Shown: positions 20,162 to 30,256 of the stretch, piece after piece | How the letters are laid out: every line of letters begins with the position of its first letter | How positions within the stretch are numbered: the stretch's first letter is position 1 | Assembly: GCA_037447655.1 (NCBI GenBank) | Contig: JBBHKE010002820.1 | Location: 90,814 to 154,813, forward strand | Source of the DNA: Zygnema cylindricum | Taxonomy: Eukaryota > Streptophyta > Zygnematophyceae > Zygnematales > Zygnemataceae | Direction: 5' to 3' | DNA length: 64,000 bases | Notes under the pieces: model-generated | Database searches by the model: none | Told to the model about the DNA's origin: nothing | What the model saw: the letters and a program-made list of their open reading frames with translations, nothing else | Translations under genes and position numbers: made by a program

Positions 20162-21397
20162 TGAAATACTATGGGCTCCATTGCCCACAGAATTCGCAGA
20201 TCCAAAAAAAGCCAATCTAGATAGTGCCGACTCCAAGTTGATATAAACCCAAATGAATGATACCTTGATAATCAAAACCCCAATACAACTTCACCCCTGT
20301 GAAGATAAGACCTTGTGTGTGCTCAGTTCCACCACAGAATGCAAAGCTTGAATATGTGTTTTGGATAGTATTCCCCACTTTGACTTTCCCATTGAATAAG
20401 TGCCACCCTGACACGCAAAAACCTATGACCGAGTACATTCGTGTGTAGCCTAGACTCCCTTGAGTTTGCAGCTAAAAGAATCACTGAATTTGCTCACCCG
20501 AGCATTAAGTTATGGCTGGTCAAAGATGACCTTTATAGTTACAAGCTCTATTAGAGAGAGGTACCTAAATATTACTAAGTCTTGGTCTGCCTACTCACGA
20601 ATACCTACTACTAAACCCTAGTCCAATAGGAACACTATATAGTAGAAGAAGGTAGAATGGGCGATGTACTTATTGTACGTCCATTGTACGACAAGGTCTA
20701 CAAGGTGACACCTGTCAAATCGGAAGCCATGGTTCCTCCTACCATCTTCTCCGGTATCAAATAACGTGGCGCCATGTGGCACCGCGTGACGCTATCACCG
20801 TATGCCGCCAAAAGCTCACTTCGCGTGGCGGCTATAATGTCGGCTGTCCGATCAAAACATATTTTACACGGTTCATATTCGCGTACATGCAAGAATTGCT
20901 CCTTTCGGTTAGTTTGCTGTTAATTAGCTATTGCGTTAATGTTTATATATCTTTGAAACCTGTCACGTGTATCGTTTTGATAACGCCTTGTTGGTTAAGG
21001 CTTACCTCTACAAATATAACTATAGATCATGGTTCAAATCTGGTTTAAAGCAGTTTTTGGTTATTTGTTAGTTTGTTTGAACTCTCTACTTCTACACTTA
21101 TAAATACCTATTGTACCCCACATATGCCATCGTTGACTCTAAGCTATAGGCTAGAACTAATGGCTATTATAGGATGGTAGGTACCAGGAACAAATCTTGA
21201 TTCGGCATATCCATTTTGGTACAAACTACGATTAGCCTATCCTCTTTAGACAGCTAGGGCTCTAGCTCTCTCTGTAGTCTGCAGTGACTGCAACAAGTAT
21301 GGGGACCGGAGAGATTTGAGCGAGAAACTGGCTGCCTTTGATGACTTACTCTATTTATTTTTCCAATACAGACCTAGAAAGTACATAAATTTCAACA
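20162..21397 (-). repeat. 5' LTR of element E (reverse strand)
   Basis: 1,236 bases, the pair of 16920-18154. Right end TTTCAACA, then the right TSD ATATG at 21398-21402, matching 16915-16919 exactly. Removing E restores the RNase H frame of G at that point. It carries the same two + strand tRNA-like modules at about 20978-21056 and 21137-21213. Confidence 0.92.
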
Positions 21398-22110
21398 ATA
21401 TGTGGTCGCCTACGCTAGTAGAAGCAACAATCAAGCGGAATCAAATTACAGTAGTTACGAGGGAGAATGCCTTGCCGTGGTTTGGGGTATTGTGCATTTC
21501 CGACATTATCTCTATGGCCAGCCTTTTACACTTCTTACTGACCATCAACCATTGCATTGGCTCATGACCAATGACAAGCTATCCGACAATTTAGCCCGTT
21601 GGGCCCTAATTTTACAAGAATATGATATGAAAATATTTCATTCACCCGGGCTCCTTAGCTTGAATGCCAACGGGCTCTCCAAGAATCCTTTGCCCAACTC
21701 TTTTGATAATCGTGTACGACAAGATTTTGATGGCGAAACGGTTGCCTCCCTATTGGCTAGAGCGCATTTGATCTACAGTTTTTTAAAAACACCTACATAT
21801 CACAAAACCGAACATGATCTATGGCGAGAAAGCGCTTTGATTTTATTTCTATCTACTCAGTCTTTTCGAGCGGGCACCCTACTAGGGGAAGAGGAGCGCG
21901 TGCGGAAGAGGGCCCAAAGTTACTTGTGGATGGGGGGCTCACTTATCCATCTTCTCGCAGATGGAAGTCATCTCCATTTTCCTTGGCCGACGGAACAGCT
22001 ATCACTTATAAACCAGATTCATATTGACCTCCGACACTATGGCACCAAACGGAATTTGAGCTTGGTAGAAGCACGGTATTGGTGGTCAGGCGTGCAGGCT
22101 AACGTGGCGG
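21398..22110 (+). pseudogene. pol: Gypsy G RNase H and integrase zinc domain
   Basis: RNase H resumes in VVAYASRSNNQAESNYSSYE, then ECLAVVWGIVHFRHYLYG, LLTDHQPLHWLM and LARWALILQEYDMKIFHSPG. After about 130 residues comes the integrase HHCC-type domain: QIHIDLRHYGTKRNLS and EARYWWSGVQANV, with CSTC just after a stop (about 22123-22134). The 239-residue frame is open, one of the better kept parts of G. Confidence 0.88.
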
Positions 22111-22700
22111 GGGTGTTGTAGGAATGCAGCACATGTGATCAGCTACGAAATTTGTTTTCAAATCGGCAAACCACCCTTCAGCTCCTACCTATTCAAGGGC
22201 TCTTCTATAGATGGTCGTGTGACTTGGCAGGTCCCTTTTCAATTTCGCGAAGGGCCAAGCAGTACATCATGATTATGATCAAAAATTTCAGCAAATCGAT
22301 GGAAGTGGTGGCTCTCACACAGAAAACTGCCAAACTCAAAGTACTTACAAACTAAGGAATTGAGTTCCGCAACGATTTTCAAGAGATGTTTTACAAGGCG
22401 TTAATTGATCATCGGCGCACAAGTGGAGATCATCCTCAAGCAGACGGTTTGGCGGAAAGAGGTGTCCAAACCTTTAAGCGTGCTTTGCGTAAACGTTGCT
22501 TAGAAAAACAGATTACCGTGTGGGATGAATCATTAGGGTATATCGTCATGGGTTATCGAATGTCGGTAGAAGCTAGTTTGGAAAATTTCAGCCCGTATTA
22601 TATGTTATTTGGTCAAAATCAACTGCTAGGCAAAATTGTGCAGAAAGCCGTTAGTTTGCCTCTACCTCTTCTGTCATATGCTCTTTATCTGGAATAACTG
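22111..22700 (+). pseudogene. pol: Gypsy G integrase core
   Basis: Catalytic core with YRWSCDLAGPFS (first Asp, codon about 22221-22223). The second-Asp site reads GIEFRNDF after a stop, so that Asp is not obvious. DHRRTSGDHPQADGLAERGVQ carries the conserved Glu region, followed by FKRALRKRCL. Then YIVMGYRMSVEASLENFSPYYMLFGQ, the usual post-core helix. Two stops break it. It would insert the cDNA into chromosomes. Confidence 0.83.
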
Positions 22701-23240
22701 ACTAACCGAGCATTGCTCTTTGCTAGGGAAATGCCCATGGCTTTTGAAAATTTGCAGGTTGCTCAACACCGCGACTCCTTATGGTTCGCAACGACCTGCA
22801 GTGGCATTTACCGTCCTCAACAAAACCCTTGTGGGTGGGAGACTATGTCTATTTGCGACAACAAACCTTTGACACCCTCGACACGGATGTTTCACCTCAT
22901 ATTTTGAGAATTACAAAAATCGACTCTAATGGATTATTGATATTACAACAGGCAGACACGCGAACCTTACGGGAGCTTTCAAAGAATTGTGCCCCTTGCT
23001 ACCTACATGATCTTTCCCACAGCAGGGACCCGTGGCGGATGCCAATTACCGAGGCCACCGAGTGTCAGTTATGCCGATGGTCCAATGGAGAAACATCAAT
23101 GCTTCATCTGTGACTATTGCAACCTAGGATTTCATATGGAGTGTTTGGTTTCACCTTTGCACGCTGTCCCAGCTGGACAATGGTTCTGTCACAGATGTCG
23201 CGACTTGCCTGCTGTCCTTCCTAGCTCTCCTGTAGACTAA
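22701..23240 (+). pseudogene. Gypsy G integrase C-terminus with PHD finger
   Basis: Integrase tail WVGDYVYLRQQTFDTLDTDV (beta-rich, GPF/Y-like position), then ILRITKIDSNGLLILQQADT. A Cys4-His-Cys3 finger follows: CQLC (Cys codons 23063-23065 and 23072-23074); after a frameshift CDYCNLGFHMEC; then PAGQWFCHRC ending at 23198. The spacing CX2C...CX2CX4HX2C...CX2C is that of a PHD finger, a module that usually reads the histone H3 tail. It occupies the place where chromoviruses carry a chromodomain, which suggests a targeting role. The frameshift between the second and third Cys pair makes this copy dead. Confidence 0.75.
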
Positions 23241-23257
23241 GGAGCTGGGGGGGGGGG
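23239..23257 (+). promoter_or_regulatory. Gypsy G candidate polypurine tract
   Basis: AAGGAGCT followed by eleven G, 19 bases long with only C and T at its sixth and eighth positions... it lies 20 bases after the last reading frame, where the plus-strand primer of an LTR element is expected. The 3' LTR would start at 23258. Confidence 0.5.
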
Positions 23258-24438
23258 TTACAACCTTACTTACCCAATCTTGCTTATCTTTTGTTTTTTT
23301 CCAGTTCTTATGTTTGGCATATTTGTTTTTCCGTCGAATTCATTTATTGATTCTTGAACTATATATGCTTTGCATGCTAGTTGTTGTCGCAAATATTGTA
23401 CACATATGTTGATTTACTGCATTCTGGTGATTATCGGCCGCTCAAGCTAGGTTTATTGCATGTCATTCACAGTAGCCCAGCCATGCACGACAGCTATCAT
23501 GCCGTAAGATGTCGGCGGGTATAATTGAGCCGACCCATACTAATTATGTCTTGGTGACGTCACAGGTCTGTACGGGAGCGTACAGCAAGAAATACGGACA
23601 GGACAAGGACCGGATTATGTACTTATGTACGATACCGAGTGAACACTATACGGAACCCACATAGAACCAGACTGCGGTACGACATTGGATGCCCCAAACT
23701 CAACGGCTTCGAAACGTGATGGATGTCGAAGTCATGGACCCTTTGAGGTTGATGCATTTATTTTTCTTAGTGTAGGGAGGGTTTTTTTCCTCGAGGTGTA
23801 GATGTAAGGCATCCCGAGGCGGCCACGTAGCGGTCGTCTCTAGGAAATGGCACCGTTTGAGCATAGAAAATTGCACGCTCAGAGACAGATAGGAATTAGT
23901 GTAGCTGTACAAATAGCACAAAGCATATGATAAATGCCAAATGGCAAGTTTGAACCATTTGTAAATTTAACACGGGAATCGAACATTGTGAAGTTGTCGT
24001 TTTCTGACAATCTTTTCTTCTCGAGATTTGTCGAACTTGTGATGCTTAGGGTTTTTCACCTTAATATTTAGTCACAGGCTAGTTTTGCGTTAGGTTTCTT
24101 TTTCTTTTCGGACCATAGTTCATGCTAGTAACTGTCTCATAGCTCTTGATCTTCTCCTGTATCAAGTCCTTACCTAATTTGCCGGCGCAAGCCAGCTTGC
24201 AAGGTTTCCCTCCAGACTGTTGTCTTCTTATTGTAGAATATGAATTCTGTTGTGTGGGTTAAGTGGTTTCTTGTTGTCAGAACGTTGACCTTACAGTCTA
24301 GCTCTTCTTTTAGTCCAATCACGGAGAACACCGACTATCTCGGTTTCTTCGTCTGGTTGGAGGAGAGTTATCTTCTGCTAGTTGGACTTCTATAGGGAAT
24401 GCTCCGAACTTGACTTTCACGCAACTAAAATTTTGGGG
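23258..24438 (+). repeat. Candidate 3' LTR of gypsy G
   Basis: Starts after the G-run. Its first 229 bases (23258-23486) recur at 24439-24666, which suggests a unit of about 1,181 bases followed by a truncated second copy. U3-like features include TGACGTCA near 23557 and GTACGGGAGCGTAC near 23573. No clear TG...CA ends and no 5' partner were found, so the call rests on position and on the tandem repeat. Short open frames inside are not genes I recognise. Confidence 0.4.
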
Positions 24439-24666
24439 TTCCACCTTACTTACCCAATCTTGCTTATCTTTTGTTTTTTTCCAGTTTTTGTGTTTGGCAT
24501 ATTGGTTTTTCTGTTGGATTCATTTATTGATTCTTGCAGTATATATGCTTTGCATGCTGGTTGTTGTCGCAAATATTGTACATATATGTTGATTGACTGC
24601 ATCCAGGGGTTACCGTCGGCTCAAGCTAGGTTTAATGCATTTCATTCACAGTAGCCCTGCCATGCT
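24439..24666 (+). repeat. Direct repeat of 23258-23486
   Basis: Shares ACCTTACTTACCCAATCTTG, TATATGCTTTGCATGCT, GTTGTTGTCGCAAATATTGT and CTCAAGCTAGGTTTA with the upstream copy in the same order. It ends abruptly at GCCATGC, where reverse-strand copia RNase H sequence begins. Confidence 0.8.
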
Positions 24667-24675
24667 TGATTGACT

Positions 24676-24860
24676 GCACAACAAGAGGCTATGTACTCAG
24701 CCTCTATAGTGGACTAAGCAACCACCTTTTGTTGCTCACTTCTCCGACAGGTAGCACCTATTCCAACATACTAAACATATCCAGATATACACCTTCTCAT
24801 TGGAGCATCTCTATAGTTGGCATCAGTCCAAGTGGTGATGTCAGTATTCTCCCCTCCCAG
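24676..24860 (-). pseudogene. pol: Copia RNase H scrap
   Basis: On the minus strand this reads TWTDANYRDAPMRRCISGYV, then after a stop TIEAEYIASCCAV. These are the copia RNase H strands holding catalytic Asp (TDA) and Glu (EAE). It differs clearly from families A-D here. It is an isolated fragment of about 60 codons with no LTR. Confidence 0.75.
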
Positions 24861-25984
24861 AGGCAAAATCTTTTACTTCTTCAAATTATTTGTTGTCTTG
24901 AATTTCTTCTTTTGTCGATTATCTAATCCAATGCCTAAGATATTTTATATTCCCACCATGACTTTACAAAATATCTTTGATGCAGTTGATCGTCCAACAA
25001 TAAACTCCATAGAATTACGTGTGATCTCACTTTGATGTCCCAGTCGTAACAATGTTATTAGAACTTGTTTCTCCGCGGTTAATCTCTATTAGAAATATAA
25101 AGAAATCTGAGATGGGGGTTTGTATCTAAGTCATTTTTTTTTCGTTTACTACAAATTGGACCATGTCTTTTTCTCGTCGAAATGATGATTTAAATCGTTT
25201 GTCGTTTTAACGTGGTAAATCATCGTCCACCAAATGTATATTCTTTGGTTCCATACAATAGGATTCATTCAGATCACCTTGGGAGTTGGTCTTTTGTTGG
25301 ATACACTTTGTAAAAGTCTGAGGCATTACTTTTGCAATAACGTTTTGGACCATTTGGTGGTCGTGATGGTCGTTAAATAACGGTGGGAACAGTTTTCTCA
25401 ACATCACTTGCAACACCGTCATCAATGCAAAAGTACCATTTTGAATCACTAATGTAACATATCATTTTTTTTTGGTGTTATATTGGAATATAATGCCAAC
25501 CCTTCAATGTTTTATCTTCCCCATTTGTTTTTCAATTCAACGATATTTTTTTGGATATTTAGTTCCATCCTCACTAACAATAGTAATATAAAATTTAGTT
25601 GGAAAATTGTATGAAATTTTGAAAAATCTTTCAAAATACAATTCCAAGGTTTATTTCGAATTTATATGATTAACTTTGGTAGGTTATTTTTTTTTTCAAG
25701 TGTTACGCATTGTTACATTTCCAATTTTCAAGGTATATTATAATTATTATATCGATTTCAATTCGAGATTTTCTTTATTTTTCAAACCTTTTTTTTTTAT
25801 CTTTATAGCGTTTTTGTTTTTTTCTTTATTTTTGGTGGTATATTACATCACCATTTTGTGTGAAATACAAATATGGTCGACTTTAATGTAAGCCAAATTT
25901 CAATTTGATGTTTCAACTCCTATTTGCTTTGTGTTAAATGGGGTCTACACAATACATAAATTGGTTATGTAACTCTGGACTTAC
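24861..25984. other. AT-rich DNA, no supported gene
   Basis: AT-rich. One reverse-strand frame of 80 codons (25207-25449, starting MIQNGTFALMTVLQ) has ordinary composition, but no motif or neighbour supports it. I see no repeat boundary except the D LTR at the right end. Confidence 0.5.
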
Positions 25985-26870
25985 TGTTGTTGTGAGACAA
26001 CTACTAGTACTGATGATGAAGAAGAAGCAGCAGTAGTAGTCATAGTAGAACAAGACAAGAGAGGAAGCTTCCACAAATACCAATGGCAAAACGGCAACTT
26101 TGACATACAATAAATTTGAACACAGGGACACAATAGTCCTACAAATCTACCAGAGTGTAGATATCATACAAAGGAATACACACATAAAATTTCGCTAGAT
26201 ATCATACAAAGGAATACACACATAAAATTTCGCTTAACTTTGCTCACAGATCTGTGAGATATTCAGAGGTGAATTTGCATAAAACTGAGTGTACAGTTTT
26301 TCATATCATTTGTTCCTAATGAATCAAAATTTACTAAGTCCTACTTCTATACACTGAAACTACACTAAGCTGTACGGAGGCATTCCAGCCGTACATCTAA
26401 CACTCTAACACAACAAATACTGTGAGTATACTTGTATACTGAAGGTATGTCATAAATCACATTCTCAACACTAAACAACTAATTCACTACAAACAAAATT
26501 CTATTCTATCAAATATTTACACCGAAGTTCCGAGAACGTAAAGTGATAGTGATCTAGTCATGCCTCGTCAGTATTTGATGGCGGCGGCTGTCAACAGTCC
26601 GATTAGAGGATTTGGCACCATAGATGTGACTTCACGAAGTACCGTGGTCCCGCCGAATTTCCATACGTCCACAGTGGACATACTCACGCATTTCTCTCAA
26701 GTGATGACGCGTGTCTTTAGTGTGAATGAACCGTGAACTCCCAACTTCACTGTCACACTAATTTCGGTAAGTACTGAATCAGACTCAACAAAAATAATCT
26801 TAAGTCCTAAACAGGTCTCTCTCCCACACAACTGAGGCATAGAGAGGATTAAAGCTTTCTAAAAACAACA
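25985..26870 (-). repeat. 3' LTR of copia element D (reverse strand)
   Basis: 886 bases with ends TGTTGTTGTGAG...AAACAACA, the pair of 30944-31789. It carries a 38-base tandem duplication (AGATATCATACAAAGGAATA..., at about 26159-26234) absent from the partner, which accounts for the 40-base length difference. The flanks CTTAC (left) and GATCT (right of the other LTR) do not match, so no TSD is visible. Confidence 0.88.
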
Positions 26871-26884
26871 CTCCCCTAAAGCTT
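26871..26884 (-). promoter_or_regulatory. Element D polypurine tract
   Basis: On the minus strand AAGCTTTAGGGGAG directly precedes the LTR start TGTTGTTTTT. The identical string occurs before the 3' LTRs of B1, B2 and B3. Confidence 0.8.
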
Positions 26885-27590
26885 TAGACTTTGCTAGTCA
26901 CTCAGTCCACATGCCTCCCTACAAAACTTTAATTTGGGTGCAGGGAAGAGTTTCGTCATCATATTAGCCACCATTTGCTCATCCGGTAAATAACTCAACT
27001 TCACGACTTTTCCCATCACCTTTTCTCTTACAAAATGTAGCTTAATATCAATGTGCTTACTCTTAAAGTGATGATTGGGATTAGATGCAATAGCAATTGT
27101 TGCCTCATTGTCACACCACACTATCTATGGTCCAGATTGCATAAATAGAAGCTCTTGGAGAATAGACTTTACCCAAAGTAACTCCTTAACTCCCGAGCTG
27201 GCAGCCATGTACTCAGCCTCTATGGTAGACTGAGCTGTTACCTTCTGAAATTTGCTGCTCCAGCAGCAAGTTCCACTTTCGATCTTTAGAATGTATCCGG
27301 TGGTGGAGCCTCGGCTGGGCATATCTCCGTAGCTCGCATCGCTCCATGTATGAATTTTGACTTCCTCTCCACCGAGAGAGAGTCTAAGATTTCGAGTTGC
27401 TGCAAGATAGCGAAGAACTCTCTTTGTTGCCTCATAGTCTGTCTTCCTTGGATTTTGCAGGCTTTGGCTCAAGGCTCCAACTGCGGCTGCGATGTCCGGA
27501 CGAGTACAGTTCATGAAATAGATGAGGCTTCTGACAATCTACATGTAAAGAATAGAGGACATAGAATCTGCCTCCCCTGAATCCAAAAAA
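26885..27590 (-). pseudogene. pol: Element D RNase H
   Basis: Two abutting reverse frames: IMNCTRPDIAAAVGALSQSL, RVLRYLAATRNLRLSLGGEE, TWSDASYGDMPSRGSTTGYI (Asp) and TIEAEYMAASSGVKELLWVK (Glu); then after one stop WCDNEATIAIASNPNHHFKS (Asp) and KHIDIKLHFVREK, ending MTKLFPAPKLKFCREACGL. The catalytic residues are intact. RNase H would remove the RNA strand during cDNA synthesis. Confidence 0.88.
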
Positions 27591-28440
27591 TCATCAACCA
27601 AAACACCACCATCCGTTTCCGTACCCTCCAACTTCTACCTGAATTCCATAGGGGTGGCACTCCCCTTTGCTTTTGACATACCAAACTTTTATAGCATGTT
27701 CTAGATTGCTTCTTTCTGAGTTAGATAAATAATTCTCTGTTTCCTATCTCTTTCTACCTAAATTCCTATAATATACTTAGCCTCACCCAAGTCTTTCAAT
27801 TCAAACTGAGAATTCAGATCTGGTTTTATTTTATTGATTTCATTGATAGATTTGCTAATCAACAGCAAATCATTTACATATACTGCCACATAAATCACTC
27901 CATCCTCACCTTACATAACATAGACTGAGTGATATGAACTGATCTTAGTAAAGCCAAGATTGGTTAAAAACTCAAATATCTTCAGGTTCCATTGTCTCGG
28001 AGCCTGTTTCAGACCATACAAGGACATCAACAGTTACAGACCAAATTTTCTTTCCCTTTTTCGGCATACATCTCTGGCTGCATCATATAAATTACTTCTT
28101 CCAAATCACCATGCAAGAAAGCCGTCTTAACGTCCATCTGATATAATTCCATATCCTCTATTGCAGCAAGAGACAGCAAAACTCTCACAGTAGGAAAACG
28201 AACCACAGGGGAGAAGGTCTCTTCATAATCAATTCCCTCCTTCTGACTAAATCCTTTAGACACTAGTCTAGCTTTATATCTTTCAATTGTATTATCACGA
28301 TTCAATTCAAATTTGAAGACCCACTTACAACCGATAGCTTTCTTGTTCGGTGAGAGCTCCACAAGTTCCCAAGTTTGGGCTTCCATAATTGACTTTATCT
28401 CATCATTTGCAGCCGAGATCGAATGATCCTTTTAAGGAAC
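27591..28440 (-). pseudogene. pol: Element D reverse transcriptase
   Basis: The reverse frame from 28386 reads [74 protein letters not shown]. The second half (27600-28026) is broken by stops and frameshifts, but the YVDD region (27865-27895 on the + strand as its complement) and the LTQKEAI-like region can be followed. It sits between integrase and RNase H as expected for Ty1/copia. Confidence 0.85.
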
Positions 28441-28906
28441 GGAAAAAACTTCTTGAACAGTAAGCGGCTCCCCTGTGTTTGCAGAAAAAGCACTCTCCAC
28501 TTGGTCGCCTCGAAGGCGGCTGCTTTGTCTTTCCCCCCCCCAGAAAATCTGACGCCAGAACTGTTGGTCCCCTAGTGTTCCGTAAAGGGCGTGAAGTGGT
28601 AGGAGCAGCTCCGAAAGTAGGATTTTACGGCCCAAACATTCGGAAGAGAGGTAGAGGAAGTAGAAGGAGATGGAGTAAAAGGTACCTGTTCAAGAATGGT
28701 ATACTCTTGTATTTTCTCATTTATTTCTGCTGCATCTATACTAAAAACATCCACAGATTGACTCTCTTATTTAATCTGAATATTCCTGGCTGTCTGAAGG
28801 CATCCTCTCTGAGGGTTATACACTCTATAGACTGCAGATTCATCATCATAGCCTAAGAAAACACGAGGTATAGATTTTGGACTAAGCTTCTAATTAGGAA
28901 GATTAT
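28441..28906 (-). pseudogene. Element D integrase-RT linker
   Basis: A low-conservation linker region including a C-run (28543-28552 on the + strand). The sequence corresponds to the Ser/Glu/Pro-rich spacer seen in the other copies. No conserved motif is expected here. Confidence 0.5.
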
Positions 28907-30256
28907 CTAAGATAAAGCATTTGCTACTGAAGACTCTAAAATGACCAACATTTTGTTTCCTACCTGTCCATACTTCATAAGTTGTTTTACCCTTAACAAC
29001 TCGCGTTTTACTCTATTTCTGATGTAGGAAGCACAATGAAAGGCTTCCCCCCAAAATTTTGGATCCACACCTTTATCGACCATCATAGAGCGAGCACATT
29101 CAGTCAAAGTTCGATTAAGTCTCTCGGCCACACCATTTTTTTCCGGTGTGTACGGAGTAGTAAATTCTTGAGAGATGCCATTTTCTTTCAAGAAATCAGC
29201 AAAGGCATGGGATACATACTCTCCACCATTATCCGTTCGCAAAGTAAGAATAGATTTGCTGTGAAGTTTCTCTGCCCAAATTTTGTAGTGCTTAAAGTGA
29301 GTGAAGACTTCGCTCTTCTCCTTCATGAAGTATAAGCGACTGTACCGAGAGTAGTCGTTTGTAAAGGTGACAAAATAGCGGCTGCCACCAAGAGAGAGAA
29401 CTTTGGAAGGGCCGAAGACATCAGAGTGAATAATACCAAGGAGATTTGTGGCTCGATGATAAGAAACTTGTGGGAGGGGAAGCCTGTGAAGCTTTTCGAG
29501 TGCACAACCATCACAAACATAAGACTTTTTTTGACCGAGCTTGACTCCCTCTATGATATCATTTTTTATCATCTTAGTAAGTCTCTCATGATGCACATGA
29601 TGAAGTTTTTTATGCCACAAAGCATTATCACATAGAACACTGGAGTAAGCAAAATCAATTTTATTAGCGAGGTCCATGCGATACAAGAAGTTTGGGCCTT
29701 TAGTTCCTACTAGAGCTACTCTTCTATCCTTGCTCACTATTTTCTTGCCATTTTTTTGGAAAACCTCAAAGCCTTTGCTTTCAGCTACCGACGTCGAAAA
29801 TATATTTTTCTTAAACTTTGGAACATACAAGACATCGTACAGAGTTCTCTTAATAACCTTTCCATCTATCACACAATCCAGATCTATATTTCCTTTGGCA
29901 TTTGATTCAACAGCATAGCCACAAGCATAAAAGATCTGACGTAAAGGAATAGAAGACATCTCCTTAAACCAAGACTTGTTCCAACACATGTGTGAAGAGC
30001 TGCCGGAATCCATTATCCATCCAAGGTCTTTTTCTCCTTCCATCATGTCGGGTTTGGCAAGAGCAAAGAACTCTTTGTCATCAGTTTTCGGAAAATTGGT
30101 CACATCAGGTTTTTCTTCCGCAATCTTTTTCTTCTCCAATTCTGTATTCTCCGCTGAAAACGCAACAATTTTATTCGGGGGGCTTTGAGGAATAGAAGGT
30201 CCGCGATGTCTCCATCCTTTCCGGAAGATACCTATTTCAAGAGCCTTTATATACAA
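28907..30256 (-). pseudogene. pol: Element D protease and integrase
   Basis: The longest open frame of the window (449 residues). Order: Gag tail, protease DLGWIMDSGSSSHMCWN (active D-S-G), pre-integrase LWHKKLHHVHHERL with CDGCALEKLHRLP (HHCC), then the core: IHSDVFGPSKV, TNDYSRYSRLYFMKEKSE, LRTDNGGEYVSHAFADFL, TPEKNGVAERLNRTL (D, D, E all present). It loses the family frame after SYIRNRVKREL, where sister copies continue toward a GxKP motif. The neighbouring frames are broken, so the element as a whole is inactive. Confidence 0.9.

Noticed and set aside
16920-21397. Element E as two unrelated solo LTRs
   Set aside because: A single TSD outside the pair, primer site, polypurine tract and gag between them show one element.
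25207-25449. 80-codon reverse-strand frame
   Set aside because: Ordinary composition but no homology I can see, no support from neighbours, and flanked by stops; left as unassigned DNA.
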